Shown here one piece after another: positions 1-9,757 of a stretch of DNA of 64,000 bases. Numbering within the stretch: position 1 is the stretch's first letter; each line of letters begins with the position of its first letter. The DNA lies in NCBI GenBank assembly GCA_965248035.1, contig OZ252054.1:930001-994000 (forward strand), given 5' to 3'. Under the pieces are notes generated by a model that was given only the letters and a program-made list of their open reading frames with translations, did no database searches and was not told the DNA's origin. The translations under genes and the position numbers were made by a program. This DNA comes from BJGV01 sp964194745. Lineage in GTDB: Bacteria; Pseudomonadota; Gammaproteobacteria; Burkholderiales; Nitrosomonadaceae.

Positions 1-477
1 CCAGACGCCGAGCTATTTTCTCAAGCGATAGCGATTTACGAGCACGAATACGAGAAAAACTTGTGTATCAACACACGCCCCTATCCAAGGGCAGTAGATG
101 GGCTAACCGCTATGAAAGAAGCAAGCTTCCAGTTGGCTTGCATCACTAACAAGTCTGAGGCCTTCACTTTGCCTCTGCTGCGTGCCACCAGCTTGCTAGA
201 TTATTTCGATATTGTCCTCGCTGGCGATAGTCTACCAAAAAAGAAACCAGATCCAATGCCATTGCAGCATGCCTGTAAGCTTTTCGGGATTTTGCCCCAT
301 GAAATGTTGCTGATCGGTGATTCGCTCAACGATACTGAGGCAGCACGTGCCGCAGGCTGCTATGTTTTTTGCGTCCCATATGGCTACAACGAAGGACGGG
401 ATGTTCTTGGGCTAGATTGTGACGCCATTATTCCATCCATTTACGATGCGGTGAAACTGATCAAGAGATCGTCATGA
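1..477 (+). CDS. gph: Phosphoglycolate phosphatase, 3' part (5' end outside window)
   Basis: HAD-superfamily phosphatase that hydrolyses 2-phosphoglycolate. The frame is open from base 1, so the gene starts before the window and the N-terminal DxDG nucleophile motif is not visible. Seen here are the conserved lysine region (DSLPKKKPDP) and the HAD motif IV (LIGDSLNDTEAARAAG), followed by a typical C-terminus. It lies 137 bp before trpE on the same strand, the usual rpe-gph-trpE order of betaproteobacteria. Another HAD phosphatase of the same subfamily is possible, but the trpE neighbour favours Gph. Confidence 0.88.
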   Translation, partial: PDAELFSQAIAIYEHEYEKNLCINTRPYPRAVDGLTAMKEASFQLACITNKSEAFTLPLLRATSLLDYFDIVLAGDSLPKKKPDPMPLQHACKLFGILPHEMLLIGDSLNDTEAARAAGCYVFCVPYGYNEGRDVLGLDCDAIIPSIYDAVKLIKRSS

Positions 478-614
478 CCTGCGGAAACAATGGAGCTAAA
501 GAATGCAATATCAATGCACAGTGCTTTCGCTGGAGACTTATATCTTGGCTTAGTTGACGTGCCTGGTACCCATATAGTCGTATTCTTTTCCTTTCGTTTT
601 TTTGAAGTTTTACC

Positions 615-2087
615 ATGACCGAAACCGAATTCATCAACCTTGCGGCGCAAGGCTACAACCGAATCCCTGTAGTATTGGAAACCTTCGCCGATCTTGATAC
701 TCCCCTGTCGATTTATCTTAAATTAGCCAATCGACCTTATTCGTATCTACTGGAATCGGTGCAGGGTGGTGAGCGTTTTGGGCGTTATTCCTTCATCGGG
801 TTACCTGCTACAACCCACATTGAAGTACATGGTAATAGCGTTAACATCATCAATGGCATGGGGTCGGAGGAAATTGAAGTGGAGGATCCTCTATCTTTCG
901 TTCAATCTTATCTATTACGTTTCAGGGTCGCTTCATACCCCGGATTACCGCGTTTCTGCGGTGGGCTAGTAGGTTATTTCGCTTACGACACGGTGCGGTA
1001 TATTGAGCATAAGCTTGCTAGCCATGCTCGTCCAGATACACTCAATGTGCCTGACATACTATTGTTGCTGTCTGAAGAACTGGCAGTTGTAGATAATCTT
1101 TCGGGCAAACTCTACCTCATCATTTATACCGACCCGGACGCAATGGATGCGTATATGGCCGCAAAAAAACGCTTGAAAGAATTGCTTGCAAACTTGCGTA
1201 AACCGGTGGAGATTCCGAATGAAATGCCAGTTCAACCAGGCAAAGTAGTTTCTGAATTCAGCGAGTCAGATTTCATCAAGGCAGTGGAACGAGCCAAGCG
1301 CTATATTGTTGATGGCGATATCATGCAAGTAGTGTTATCGCAACGTACCAGCAAGGTTTTTAGTGCGCCGCCGCTGGCATTGTATCGCGCGCTACGTAAC
1401 CTCAATCCTTCTCCATATATGTTTTATTACCACTTTGACAGTTTTCACGTAGTTGGCGCTTCGCCTGAAATCCTGGTGCGTTTAGAGGGTGATACTGTGA
1501 CCGTTCGTCCCATTGCAGGTACCAGACCACGTGGAAAAACAACGCAAGAAGACGCAGTATTAGCAGACGATTTACTGGCTGATCCGAAAGAGCGTGCAGA
1601 GCACCTTATGTTGATGGATTTAGGGCGCAATGACATCGGGCGTGTTGCGCAGATTGGCTCGGTCAAGGTCACTGAGAACATGCAAATTGAAAATTACTCC
1701 CACGTCATGCACATTGTTTCCAATGTGGACGGAAAACTCAAACCTGGCCTGAATGCGATCGACATATTACGCGCCACTTTTCCAGCGGGCACTGTGAGCG
1801 GCGCACCAAAAGTGAGAGCTATGGAAATCATTGATGAAATGGAGGTCTCTAAGCGCGGTATCTATGCTGGTGCGGTGGGCTATCTGGGATTTAATGGTGA
1901 CATGGATCTGGCTATTGTTATTCGTACTGGCATCATTAAGGATGGCAAGCTCCACGTGCAAGCGGGTGCAGGAATCGTTGCTGATTCCGTACCGCAAAGC
2001 GAATGGATCGAGACCCAAAATAAGGCTAAAGCGCTGCTAAGAGCAGCGGAAATAGCAGAGAGCGGGCTGGACAGCAAGGTAGAATAA
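615..2087 (+). CDS. trpE: Anthranilate synthase component I
   Basis: Converts chorismate to anthranilate, the first committed step of tryptophan synthesis, using ammonia from the TrpG glutaminase. The protein is 490 aa, normal for TrpE. It has an N-terminal regulatory domain (about 1-220) and a chorismate-binding domain (about 225-485) with the conserved PIAGTRPRG near residue 299, MDLGRNDIGRV near 331 and SGAPKVRAMEI near 394. No trpG, trpD or trpC follows: the next gene is dacB, convergent, 22 bp away. The trpGDC genes must be elsewhere, or the cluster was broken by rearrangement. Confidence 0.97.
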   Translation: MTETEFINLAAQGYNRIPVVLETFADLDTPLSIYLKLANRPYSYLLESVQGGERFGRYSFIGLPATTHIEVHGNSVNIINGMGSEEIEVEDPLSFVQSYLLRFRVASYPGLPRFCGGLVGYFAYDTVRYIEHKLASHARPDTLNVPDILLLLSEELAVVDNLSGKLYLIIYTDPDAMDAYMAAKKRLKELLANLRKPVEIPNEMPVQPGKVVSEFSESDFIKAVERAKRYIVDGDIMQVVLSQRTSKVFSAPPLALYRALRNLNPSPYMFYYHFDSFHVVGASPEILVRLEGDTVTVRPIAGTRPRGKTTQEDAVLADDLLADPKERAEHLMLMDLGRNDIGRVAQIGSVKVTENMQIENYSHVMHIVSNVDGKLKPGLNAIDILRATFPAGTVSGAPKVRAMEIIDEMEVSKRGIYAGAVGYLGFNGDMDLAIVIRTGIIKDGKLHVQAGAGIVADSVPQSEWIETQNKAKALLRAAEIAESGLDSKVE

Positions 2088-2109
2088 AGTTTATATCGTT
2101 CGTGTTTTA

Positions 2110-3543
2110 TTATGGTCTTTCGTAAATCCAATGCAGCAGCATATCCATCACGGGCTGAGCGCTACTAGATTTGGAATGATTCACAAAAAACACTACGGCC
2201 ACGCGTCTGCCTGATTTGTCGAGCATATAACCCGCCATTGTTTTTACTCCGTTCAGCAATCCGGTTTTGATATGGGCTTGGCCAGTAACAGTGGTTCCAT
2301 TAAGCCGCTTTTTTAGGGTGCCATCCACTGCTGAAATTGGGAGGGATGATACGAACTCAGGCATCACAGAACTTTGGAACGCTGTGAGCAAAAGTTCGCC
2401 TAAGTGGCGCGTACTAATGCGTTCAATGCGCGATAATCCCGAACCATTCTCTATTATTAATTCAGGGAAATCAAGTTTCCTGGACGCGAGCCATTGCCTG
2501 ACTGCAACATTTGATTTAGTGAGGGTAGCGGGCACATTGCCAGTAGCTGTACCCAGAGCAAGATACAGTTGGCGTGCTGCAATATTGTTACTAAATTTAT
2601 TAATGTCGCGAATGATCTCCGCAAGCGGAGGAGATTGGTGGGTCTCCAGTGGTAGTTTCCCATCCGGCACAGCACCAGTGCGTACCTTGCCGTTAAATAT
2701 TCCACCCTGTTCCTTCCATAGTTTTCTAAACAGGCTAAGAGTGTATGTTGGGCTACTGTGTAGACTGAGGAGTAGGGGTTTTTCACCACAGTTAATCGAA
2801 TAACTTCCGTTGAGTGTTACAGATGCGACACGATTGCCTTTAGCATTAACACGAATATCGGCACCGAGTGCATTACGCCATTCATTGCATTTACCCTTAG
2901 TGAGTTTAAGATTGTTACGAAGGTCGATTAATTCCGGTAGTGGATTAGTGATGACGCGAACAGTTTTACTTGCAGGCTGGGGGATAATGCGCAGTTCCAT
3001 CGTTCGGTAGTTCACCAACAGAGCTTCAGGAGCCGTGTTGTAAGCGCGATAGGGCTTATTATCGAAAGCTGCTGGATCTCTGATGGTCACATCGAAGTAA
3101 CTGTTATCAAGGAGTAGGTCTCCGGTGATTTCGCGTAACCCTGTTTGGCGTAGACGACGGGTAAGCAACCAGAAATTTTCCAGATTAAGTCTGGGATCGC
3201 CGTAACCTTTGATCACAAGATCGCCTTGTAGTTTGTCGCCTTTCAAAACACCATTAGCGTACAATTCGGTTTTCCAGCTATAGGCCGGTCCTAGTAGCTC
3301 TAGTCCCGCAAAAGTGGTGACAAGTTTCATCACTGAGGCGGGATTCATTGGTTTGTCAGAGTTGAAATCAATAAGCGGCTGGGTTGTGCCGATTTCGTGA
3401 ACGTAAACACTAGTTGCGGACTCAGAAATTCCTGACTGGTTAAGCGCTTGCCTGATTAAGACGGGTAAATCTTGTGAGAATACAGGTAGCGCTACTGTGT
3501 TAAGTATAAAATACAGGATAGTAGCTAACTTAAATGGAGTCAT
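2110..3543 (-). CDS. dacB: D-alanyl-D-alanine carboxypeptidase/endopeptidase (PBP4, peptidase S13)
   Basis: Periplasmic penicillin-binding protein that trims or cleaves peptidoglycan peptide cross-links. The 477-aa protein starts with a signal peptide (cleavage probable near residue 23, ...VFSQ). It carries all three serine-active-site motifs in order: SVMK at 70-73, SNN at 318-320 and KTG at 426-428. The large insert between the first and second motif is typical of class C PBPs of the S13 family. The gene converges on trpE and is 56 bp downstream of bioA on the same strand. Confidence 0.95.
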   Translation of the reverse strand: MTPFKLATILYFILNTVALPVFSQDLPVLIRQALNQSGISESATSVYVHEIGTTQPLIDFNSDKPMNPASVMKLVTTFAGLELLGPAYSWKTELYANGVLKGDKLQGDLVIKGYGDPRLNLENFWLLTRRLRQTGLREITGDLLLDNSYFDVTIRDPAAFDNKPYRAYNTAPEALLVNYRTMELRIIPQPASKTVRVITNPLPELIDLRNNLKLTKGKCNEWRNALGADIRVNAKGNRVASVTLNGSYSINCGEKPLLLSLHSSPTYTLSLFRKLWKEQGGIFNGKVRTGAVPDGKLPLETHQSPPLAEIIRDINKFSNNIAARQLYLALGTATGNVPATLTKSNVAVRQWLASRKLDFPELIIENGSGLSRIERISTRHLGELLLTAFQSSVMPEFVSSLPISAVDGTLKKRLNGTTVTGQAHIKTGLLNGVKTMAGYMLDKSGRRVAVVFFVNHSKSSSAQPVMDMLLHWIYERP

Positions 3544-3599
3544 GGTCAGAATGTAACTGGTGTAAGTTGCAACGGGACAATAATTTTAAGTATAAATCT

Positions 3600-4910
3600 T
3601 TAGTATGAATCGAGCGTTTGTAAAATTCCTGCTACTAGAAAATCCATTTCCTGTTTGTTAATGATATAAGGTGGCATGAAATAGACGGTATTTCCTAGTG
3701 GGCGAAGTAGTAATTCCTGATTTAGAGCTGCCTGAAAAAATTTTCCAGAAAAATTAGTGTCAACAGTTTCTACTTCAAATGCCCAAATCATCCCGCAATT
3801 ACGGAAGTTTCTCACTTTAGGATGTGACGCGAGCATTTGTGCTGCGTTGTTGAGGTAGTTTGTTTTTGCACGGTTAGCATCAATAATTCTGTCTTGTTCG
3901 AATATATCTAACGTAGCAAGCGCAGCGCAACAAGCGAGCGCATTGCCAGCGTGAGTGTGCGAATGCAAGAAGCCGTGTGTAACTTCGTCGTGATAAAATG
4001 CTTGATAAATCGCATCGGTGGTCATTACTACAGAAAGTGGCAGATATCCGCCGCTCAACCCCTTTGCCAAGCACAAAAAATCCGGTGCAATATTGGCTTG
4101 TTCACAGGCAAACATGGTTCCCGTTCTACCAAAGCCTACTGCGATTTCGTCAGCAATCAAATGTACTCGGTATTTATTGCAAATCTCTCTAGCATACTTA
4201 AGATAATCGGAGTGATACATGCCCATGCCTGCCGCACCCTGCACCAGCGGCTCAACAACCAACGCTGCGGTTTTTGTATGGTTTTCAGCTAGATATTTTT
4301 CCAAGATAATAACAGCACGTAGCGCGTAATTACCAGGTGACTCTCCTTCTTCTGCATAGCGCCAGTCTGGGGTGGGGACTCGTGCGCTGTGGTGCAACAA
4401 TGGCGCATAGATATCCCTGAATAATGCTACATCGGTGACCGACAGTGCGCCCAACGTTTCACCGTGATAGCCATTTTGTAGGCTGACAAATTTATTTTTT
4501 TTAGGTTGATCATTATTGTGCCAGTAATGGAAGCTCATTTTTAGAGCGGTTTCAATGGCTGATGCCCCATCACTGCTATAAAAGCAATGACCGAGATTAC
4601 CTGGGGCAAGTTCGTTCAAGCGTTCCGATAGCTTCACTACGGGTTCGTGCGTGAAGCCTGCAAGCATCACATGTTCTAATTTTACAAGTTGATCGCAGAT
4701 GGCATTATTAATTTTTGGATTAGCGTGACCGAACAGGTTGACCCACCAGGAACTAATTGCGTCGAGGTAGCGTCTTCCGTTGAAATCATAAAGCCATACT
4801 CCTTCGCCTCTGGCGACAGGAACAAGCGGCAGTGTTTCATGTTGTTTCATCTGAGAACAGGGGTGCCAGACAGCTTTAAGACTGCGTTCTAGCAAGTTTT
4901 TATTGATCAT
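3600..4910 (-). CDS. bioA: Adenosylmethionine-8-amino-7-oxononanoate aminotransferase
   Basis: PLP enzyme of biotin synthesis: transfers an amino group from S-adenosylmethionine to 7-keto-8-aminopelargonate to give DAPA. It is 436 aa, the usual size. The PLP lysine is K283 in LAKGLSGGYLPL, the cofactor-binding aspartate D254 lies in LIADEIAVGFGRTG, and the SSWWVN motif at 53-58 is typical of BioA. No other bio gene is in the window. It is divergent from groES; its start lies only 3 bp from the heat-shock promoter of groESL, so the two promoters share the same short region. Confidence 0.95.
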   Translation of the reverse strand: MINKNLLERSLKAVWHPCSQMKQHETLPLVPVARGEGVWLYDFNGRRYLDAISSWWVNLFGHANPKINNAICDQLVKLEHVMLAGFTHEPVVKLSERLNELAPGNLGHCFYSSDGASAIETALKMSFHYWHNNDQPKKNKFVSLQNGYHGETLGALSVTDVALFRDIYAPLLHHSARVPTPDWRYAEEGESPGNYALRAVIILEKYLAENHTKTAALVVEPLVQGAAGMGMYHSDYLKYAREICNKYRVHLIADEIAVGFGRTGTMFACEQANIAPDFLCLAKGLSGGYLPLSVVMTTDAIYQAFYHDEVTHGFLHSHTHAGNALACCAALATLDIFEQDRIIDANRAKTNYLNNAAQMLASHPKVRNFRNCGMIWAFEVETVDTNFSGKFFQAALNQELLLRPLGNTVYFMPPYIINKQEMDFLVAGILQTLDSY

Positions 4911-4913
4911 CTA

Positions 4914-4942
4914 CTTGAAATTTCCGGTAAAAGCCCATATTA
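4914..4942 (+). promoter_or_regulatory. Sigma-32 (heat-shock) promoter of groESL
   Basis: CTTGAAA at 4914-4920, a 13-bp spacer, then CCCATATTA at 4934-4942. This closely matches the sigma-32 consensus (CTTGAAA, 13-15 bp, CCCCATnT). It is placed immediately before the CIRCE operator and 123 bp before the groES start. Confidence 0.85.
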
Positions 4943-4969
4943 TTAGCACTCATCAATAGTGAGTGCTAA
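4943..4969 (+). promoter_or_regulatory. CIRCE operator (HrcA binding site)
   Basis: Perfect inverted repeat TTAGCACTC (4943-4951), 9-bp spacer, GAGTGCTAA (4961-4969), exactly the CIRCE consensus bound by the HrcA repressor. It directly follows the sigma-32 -10 element, so HrcA binding should block transcription start. This gives groESL both positive and negative heat control. Confidence 0.97.
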
Positions 4970-5064
4970 TTTATTTTCTGTAGGGTAAATTGCAGAAACT
5001 TGAATCAATATAATTGTATTTTCCATTGATTTCATTGTACTTTTTTAAAATAGGAGAAAGAAGC

Positions 5065-5355
5065 ATGAAAATTCGTCCTTTACATGACCGCGTTATTGTC
5101 AAGCGGCTGGAAGAAGAACGCAAGACAGCATCCGGTATTCTCATTCCTGACAGCGCTGCAGAGAAACCTGACCAAGGTGAAATTATCTCCGTGGGCAAGG
5201 GAAAGGTTGGCGACGACGGTAAAGTTCGAGCGCTGGAAGTTAAAGTTGGCGACAAGGTGTTGTTCGGAAAGTACTCTGGACAATCTGTGAAAATCCTGGG
5301 AGAAGAGCTCCTGGTGATGCGCGAAGAAGACATCATGGGTGTGGTTGAAGGTTAG
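5065..5355 (+). CDS. groES: Co-chaperonin GroES
   Basis: Ten-kDa lid of the GroEL folding chamber. The start is the ATG at 5065, preceded by AGGAGA at 5052-5057. An in-frame upstream start at 5014 would add 17 residues with no family support. The 96-aa protein begins MKIRPLHDRVIV and ends with the usual EDIMGVVE; the mobile loop region (EERKTASGIL) is intact. groEL follows 58 bp downstream under the same promoter. Confidence 0.98.
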   Translation: MKIRPLHDRVIVKRLEEERKTASGILIPDSAAEKPDQGEIISVGKGKVGDDGKVRALEVKVGDKVLFGKYSGQSVKILGEELLVMREEDIMGVVEG

Positions 5356-5413
5356 TTTCAGCGACTTTAAATTACAAACATTTACAACATTTCTGTAAAT
5401 TAGGAGAAAGATT

Positions 5414-7078
<1,665 letters not shown>

Positions 7079-7101
7079 GATTCAGTATCAGTCTCCTCTC
7101 A

Positions 7102-7145
7102 ACTACAATAAAAAACCCCGCCTCGGTGGGGTTTTTTATTGTAGT
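7102..7145 (+). terminator. Rho-independent terminator after groEL
   Basis: Perfect 18-bp inverted repeat (7102-7119 with 7128-7145) around an 8-nt loop. The CCCC/GGGG core is flanked by an A run and a T run, so it can terminate in both directions. It ends 25 bp before the insertion point of the transposon. Confidence 0.93.
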
Positions 7146-7162
7146 GGGCAAACTAAATCAGA

Positions 7163-7170
7163 CTATTTAG
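7163..7170. repeat. Target-site duplication, left copy (transposon A)
   Basis: CTATTTAG abuts the left inverted repeat. CTAATTAG at 9750-9757 abuts the right one. They match at 7 of 8 positions, consistent with the 8-bp duplications of the IS1595 family after one later mutation. Confidence 0.6.
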
Positions 7171-7183
7171 GTGAATTATCACC

Positions 7184-7212
7184 TTGACATAGTAGACTAC
7201 TTGGCGTAGTAT
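7184..7212 (+). promoter_or_regulatory. Sigma-70-type promoter inside the left end of transposon A
   Basis: TTGACA at 7184-7189, 17-bp spacer, TAGTAT at 7207-7212. It overlaps the inner part of the left terminal repeat and lies 31 bp before the transposase ATG, which has GAGAGGA as ribosome site. Confidence 0.65.
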
Positions 7213-7242
7213 TATCTCATTAATTAGTGAGAGGAACTTGCC

Positions 7243-8187
7243 ATGAGTGATCTATCCAACCCTATTTTCCACGACGAGACCAAAGCCCGCGAATGGCTTG
7301 AAAAAGAATTATGGCCTAGTGGCCCAATTTGCCCACATTGTGGCACGATTGATCAGGCTACGCTAATGCGAGGAAAATCTACCCGCGCTGGTCTCTATCA
7401 ATGCAATGCTTGCCGTGAACCGTTTACGGTTACGGTTGGTACACTTTATGAGCGCTGCAAGATTAAGTTACATACGTGGCTTGCTGCTACGTATCTCATG
7501 ATGGCTAGCAAGAAAGGAATGAGTGCCCTTCAAATAGGACGTATGCTTGGAGTAAGCAAGAAAACCGCATGGTTTCTTTGCCATCGTATACGTGAATCGC
7601 TTCGGGAAACCAATCCGGATATGTTAGGTGGAAAAGGTAAGACCGTTGAAGTTGATGAATCTTTCGTTGGTGGCCTTGAAAAGAACAAACATCGTAGTAA
7701 ACGTAAACATACCGGTACTGGCGGAGCTAATAAGGAGGCGGTAGTGGCTCTTGTTGAGCGTGGTGGACGCGTCCGTTCGCATCATATGTCTACTGCTATT
7801 GCCGCTAAAATGTTGTTTCCAATTTTGAAAGCGCAACTTAATAATGAAACTTTAGTCATAACTGATGAAAGTAGACCAATGAAAAAAGCGGCAAGTAAAT
7901 TTGGGCTGAATAAAACCGTTAATCATAGTATCGGTGAATATGTGCGTGGTGACATTCACACGAATACAATCGAGGGGTATTTTTCTATTATGAAGCGCGG
8001 TATCAATGGAACGTATCATCATGTGTCGCAACAGCACCTCAAAAGATACCTTGCTGAATTTGATTTTCGTTATAATGAACGTTCCGCACTTGGAGTTAAG
8101 GATGGTGAGCGTATGACCAAATCTATTAAAGGGATTGTTGGAAAACGCTTGACTTATCGGGACTCATCAAGCGTCGGGCTTCGTTGA
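7243..8187 (+). CDS. IS1595-family transposase (ISXO2-like DDE)
   Basis: Catalyses movement of transposon A. The 314-aa protein has an N-terminal zinc ribbon (CPHC ... CNAC, about residues 27-54), a helix-turn-helix-like segment (ALQIGRMLGVSKKTAW) and the DDE domain. Within the DDE domain the first Asp lies in VEVDESFVGG (about 145), the second in VITDESRPM, and the C-terminal signature runs HTNTIEGYF...KRGINGTYHHVS. It is full length with no internal stop. The next gene starts at or just after its stop codon. Confidence 0.94.
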   Translation: MSDLSNPIFHDETKAREWLEKELWPSGPICPHCGTIDQATLMRGKSTRAGLYQCNACREPFTVTVGTLYERCKIKLHTWLAATYLMMASKKGMSALQIGRMLGVSKKTAWFLCHRIRESLRETNPDMLGGKGKTVEVDESFVGGLEKNKHRSKRKHTGTGGANKEAVVALVERGGRVRSHHMSTAIAAKMLFPILKAQLNNETLVITDESRPMKKAASKFGLNKTVNHSIGEYVRGDIHTNTIEGYFSIMKRGINGTYHHVSQQHLKRYLAEFDFRYNERSALGVKDGERMTKSIKGIVGKRLTYRDSSSVGLR

Positions 8188-8195
8188 GGTACAAT

Positions 8196-9050
8196 ATGGA
8201 ACACCTCATAATTACGATTCGTCCGACGCAACCTGATGATGAGCTGCTACGTGTTTCTGATGCTATGCAGCATATCATTGACTATATCAAATTAATTAAA
8301 GAAGCCGAAAACGCTATTGTATCGCCAGAGGAATCTTTTGAATGGCGACTAGAAAGCGCTTCTGCTAATTCGCCGTTTACTGTAGTAGCTGTTGCAGAAT
8401 CGACCCACCCAGAAGTTGACGTATCTTCTCAAGTACAAAAAGTTAAAGCTGAATTTTCTTCCGGCATGCGCGAATTAATCCAAAACAGGCGGCCACCGTG
8501 GTGGATGGGGCCAGATGCAATCAATTTGGCTCGTTCGGTGTTCACTAGAGGCCAAAATGGCATAGGCAGAACTGAGATTAAGATCACAGAAGACGAAACT
8601 TTCTTGATTGATCGCGCACAAGCTGATGCAGGAGTCAAAGCGATTGCTGCGATAAGTGCTATTAGCGTTGATACCGACATCTCTGATAGAGAAGCATGGG
8701 GAGAAATAGAAGGTGTAATAGTCGCTGCTGGTCGTTATCGCAATCGTCCAGCGATACAGATACGAACTGACTTGTATGCGTATGTATGGTGTCAGCTACC
8801 GAACGCCATTATTGAAAAATTCGGCAGTGAACACAAGGTGAAAGATGTATGGAGTGGAAAAACACTCGGAATACAAGGAAAACTTATTTATGTCAGCGGG
8901 GGAAATCTTTCCAGAATTGAGGCTAACGACATTCGAGAGTTAGAATCTGTCTTGCCAATTGATTTAAATTCTGTTCTAGACCCAAATTTCACTTCTGGGC
9001 TAGACCCAGTAGAGTATCTACGTAAATTCCATGAAGGTGATCTTGCGTAG
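8196..9050 (+). CDS. Unknown transposon passenger protein, possible partner of the PIN protein
   Basis: A 284-aa protein I do not recognise. The chosen start is ATG at 8196; an in-frame TTG at 8184 would overlap the transposase stop codon. The N-terminal half is acidic and helical. The C-terminal half (about 170-250) is beta-rich, with REAWGEIEGVIVAAGRY and a run of short hydrophobic strands that could be an OB-like fold; that reading is weak. Its 3' end overlaps the PIN gene by 20 bp, the arrangement usual for toxin-antitoxin pairs, so an antitoxin role is possible but unproven. Confidence 0.6.
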   Translation: MEHLIITIRPTQPDDELLRVSDAMQHIIDYIKLIKEAENAIVSPEESFEWRLESASANSPFTVVAVAESTHPEVDVSSQVQKVKAEFSSGMRELIQNRRPPWWMGPDAINLARSVFTRGQNGIGRTEIKITEDETFLIDRAQADAGVKAIAAISAISVDTDISDREAWGEIEGVIVAAGRYRNRPAIQIRTDLYAYVWCQLPNAIIEKFGSEHKVKDVWSGKTLGIQGKLIYVSGGNLSRIEANDIRELESVLPIDLNSVLDPNFTSGLDPVEYLRKFHEGDLA

Positions 9051-9552
9051 TAGGCGCGTTTATTGGGATGCTTGCACGTTTCTCGGCTTGTTAAATCAAG
9101 AATCGGTGAGGTCAAATGATTGCACAGCAGTATGGAAAGAAGCTGAAAAGGGAGAAACGCTGATTTTCACTTCTTTTTTTGGTTTTGCTGAGGTATTTAA
9201 AGTGAAGTGCGAAGGAAAAGCGGAACCATTGACTGATGAATACGATAAAAAAATAGAGCAATTACTTCAGCAAAAATGGATACGACCCGTTGTTGTGGAT
9301 GAAAAGATTAGTTTTGCGGCAAGGCAGCTAATGCGTGGTTATAAAGAATGCAAAAAGCCAGCCGATGGTATTCATCTTGCAACAGCTTTGGCGCTAAGTG
9401 TAGATGAAATGCACACCTTTGATAAATCTGATTTATTAAGGCGTGATGGCAAAATAATGCGCGCAGACAGCGTACCACTAACAATATGTACTCCGAGACT
9501 TCGACCACGCCTGCCCAATGACCCAAATACGCAAGAATTATTTTCTGAATGA
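9031..9552 (+). CDS. PIN-domain protein (VapC-like ribonuclease candidate)
   Basis: Predicted metal-dependent RNase of the PIN fold, 173 aa. The acidic residues expected of the family are visible: Asp in VYWDACTFLGLL near the N-terminus, Glu in FAEVFKV, Asp in PADGIHLATALAL and Asp in HTFDKSDLL. ATG at 9031 is inside the preceding gene. TTG at 9043, behind AAGGTG, is an alternative start that would bring the first Asp closer to the N-terminus, as usual. The gene overlaps its upstream neighbour by 20 bp and its downstream neighbour by 4 bp, so the three are probably translated together. Typical VapC proteins are about 130-140 aa; this one has a C-terminal extension. Confidence 0.82.
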   Translation: MKVILRSRRVYWDACTFLGLLNQESVRSNDCTAVWKEAEKGETLIFTSFFGFAEVFKVKCEGKAEPLTDEYDKKIEQLLQQKWIRPVVVDEKISFAARQLMRGYKECKKPADGIHLATALALSVDEMHTFDKSDLLRRDGKIMRADSVPLTICTPRLRPRLPNDPNTQELFSE

Positions 9553-9695
9553 CCAAGGTTTCTAAGAAGGCAGTAGAAAAAATTGAACTTCGTACGGATG
9601 GATGGGCACGTCTCAAAGACGCTGTTCATGCTGCTGCTAAAAGTGGTCCAAAGCCGCGCATAGCTAGTAAGGCCACGAAGAAGACAAAGAAATAG
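9549..9695 (+). CDS. Small basic passenger protein (48 aa)
   Basis: An ATGA overlap joins it to the PIN gene: its ATG (9549) shares bases with the PIN stop codon. The 48-aa product begins MTKVSKKAVEKIELRTDGW and ends in a Lys-rich tail (ASKATKKTKK). It has an amphipathic helix-like middle (WARLKDAVHAAAK). The tight coupling and coding-like composition argue that it is translated. I do not recognise a family; nucleic-acid binding or an antitoxin role is guesswork from charge. Confidence 0.6.
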   Translation: MTKVSKKAVEKIELRTDGWARLKDAVHAAAKSGPKPRIASKATKKTKK

Positions 9696-9725
9696 CTGGT
9701 AAGTAAACCAGCTATACATTTTTCG
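9692..9725 (+). terminator. Terminator of the transposon A passenger genes
   Basis: Nine-bp perfect stem ATAGCTGGT / ACCAGCTAT (9692-9700 with 9707-9715) with a 6-nt loop, then ACATTTTT. It overlaps the stop codon of the 48-aa gene and lies just inside the right terminal repeat, so the element's transcription should stop before the host DNA. Confidence 0.75.
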
Positions 9726-9749
9726 TACTACGTTAAAGTGATAATTCCC

Positions 9750-9757
9750 CTAATTAG
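9750..9757. repeat. Target-site duplication, right copy (transposon A)
   Basis: CTAATTAG directly follows the right inverted repeat and matches the left copy (CTATTTAG) at 7 of 8 positions. Confidence 0.6.

Larger units (their letters stand above)
7171..9749 (+). mobile_element. IS1595-family transposon A with three passenger genes
   Basis: A 2579-bp element. Its terminal inverted repeats (7171-7194 and 9726-9749) match at about 20 of 24 positions, with outer sequence G(T/G)GAATTATCAC. It contains an intact IS1595-type transposase followed by a 284-aa unknown protein, a PIN-domain protein and a 48-aa basic protein, all on the plus strand and tightly packed. It sits just behind the groEL terminator. 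The ends were found by comparing the two flanks by eye; the near-perfect 8-bp flanking repeat supports them. Confidence 0.85.
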
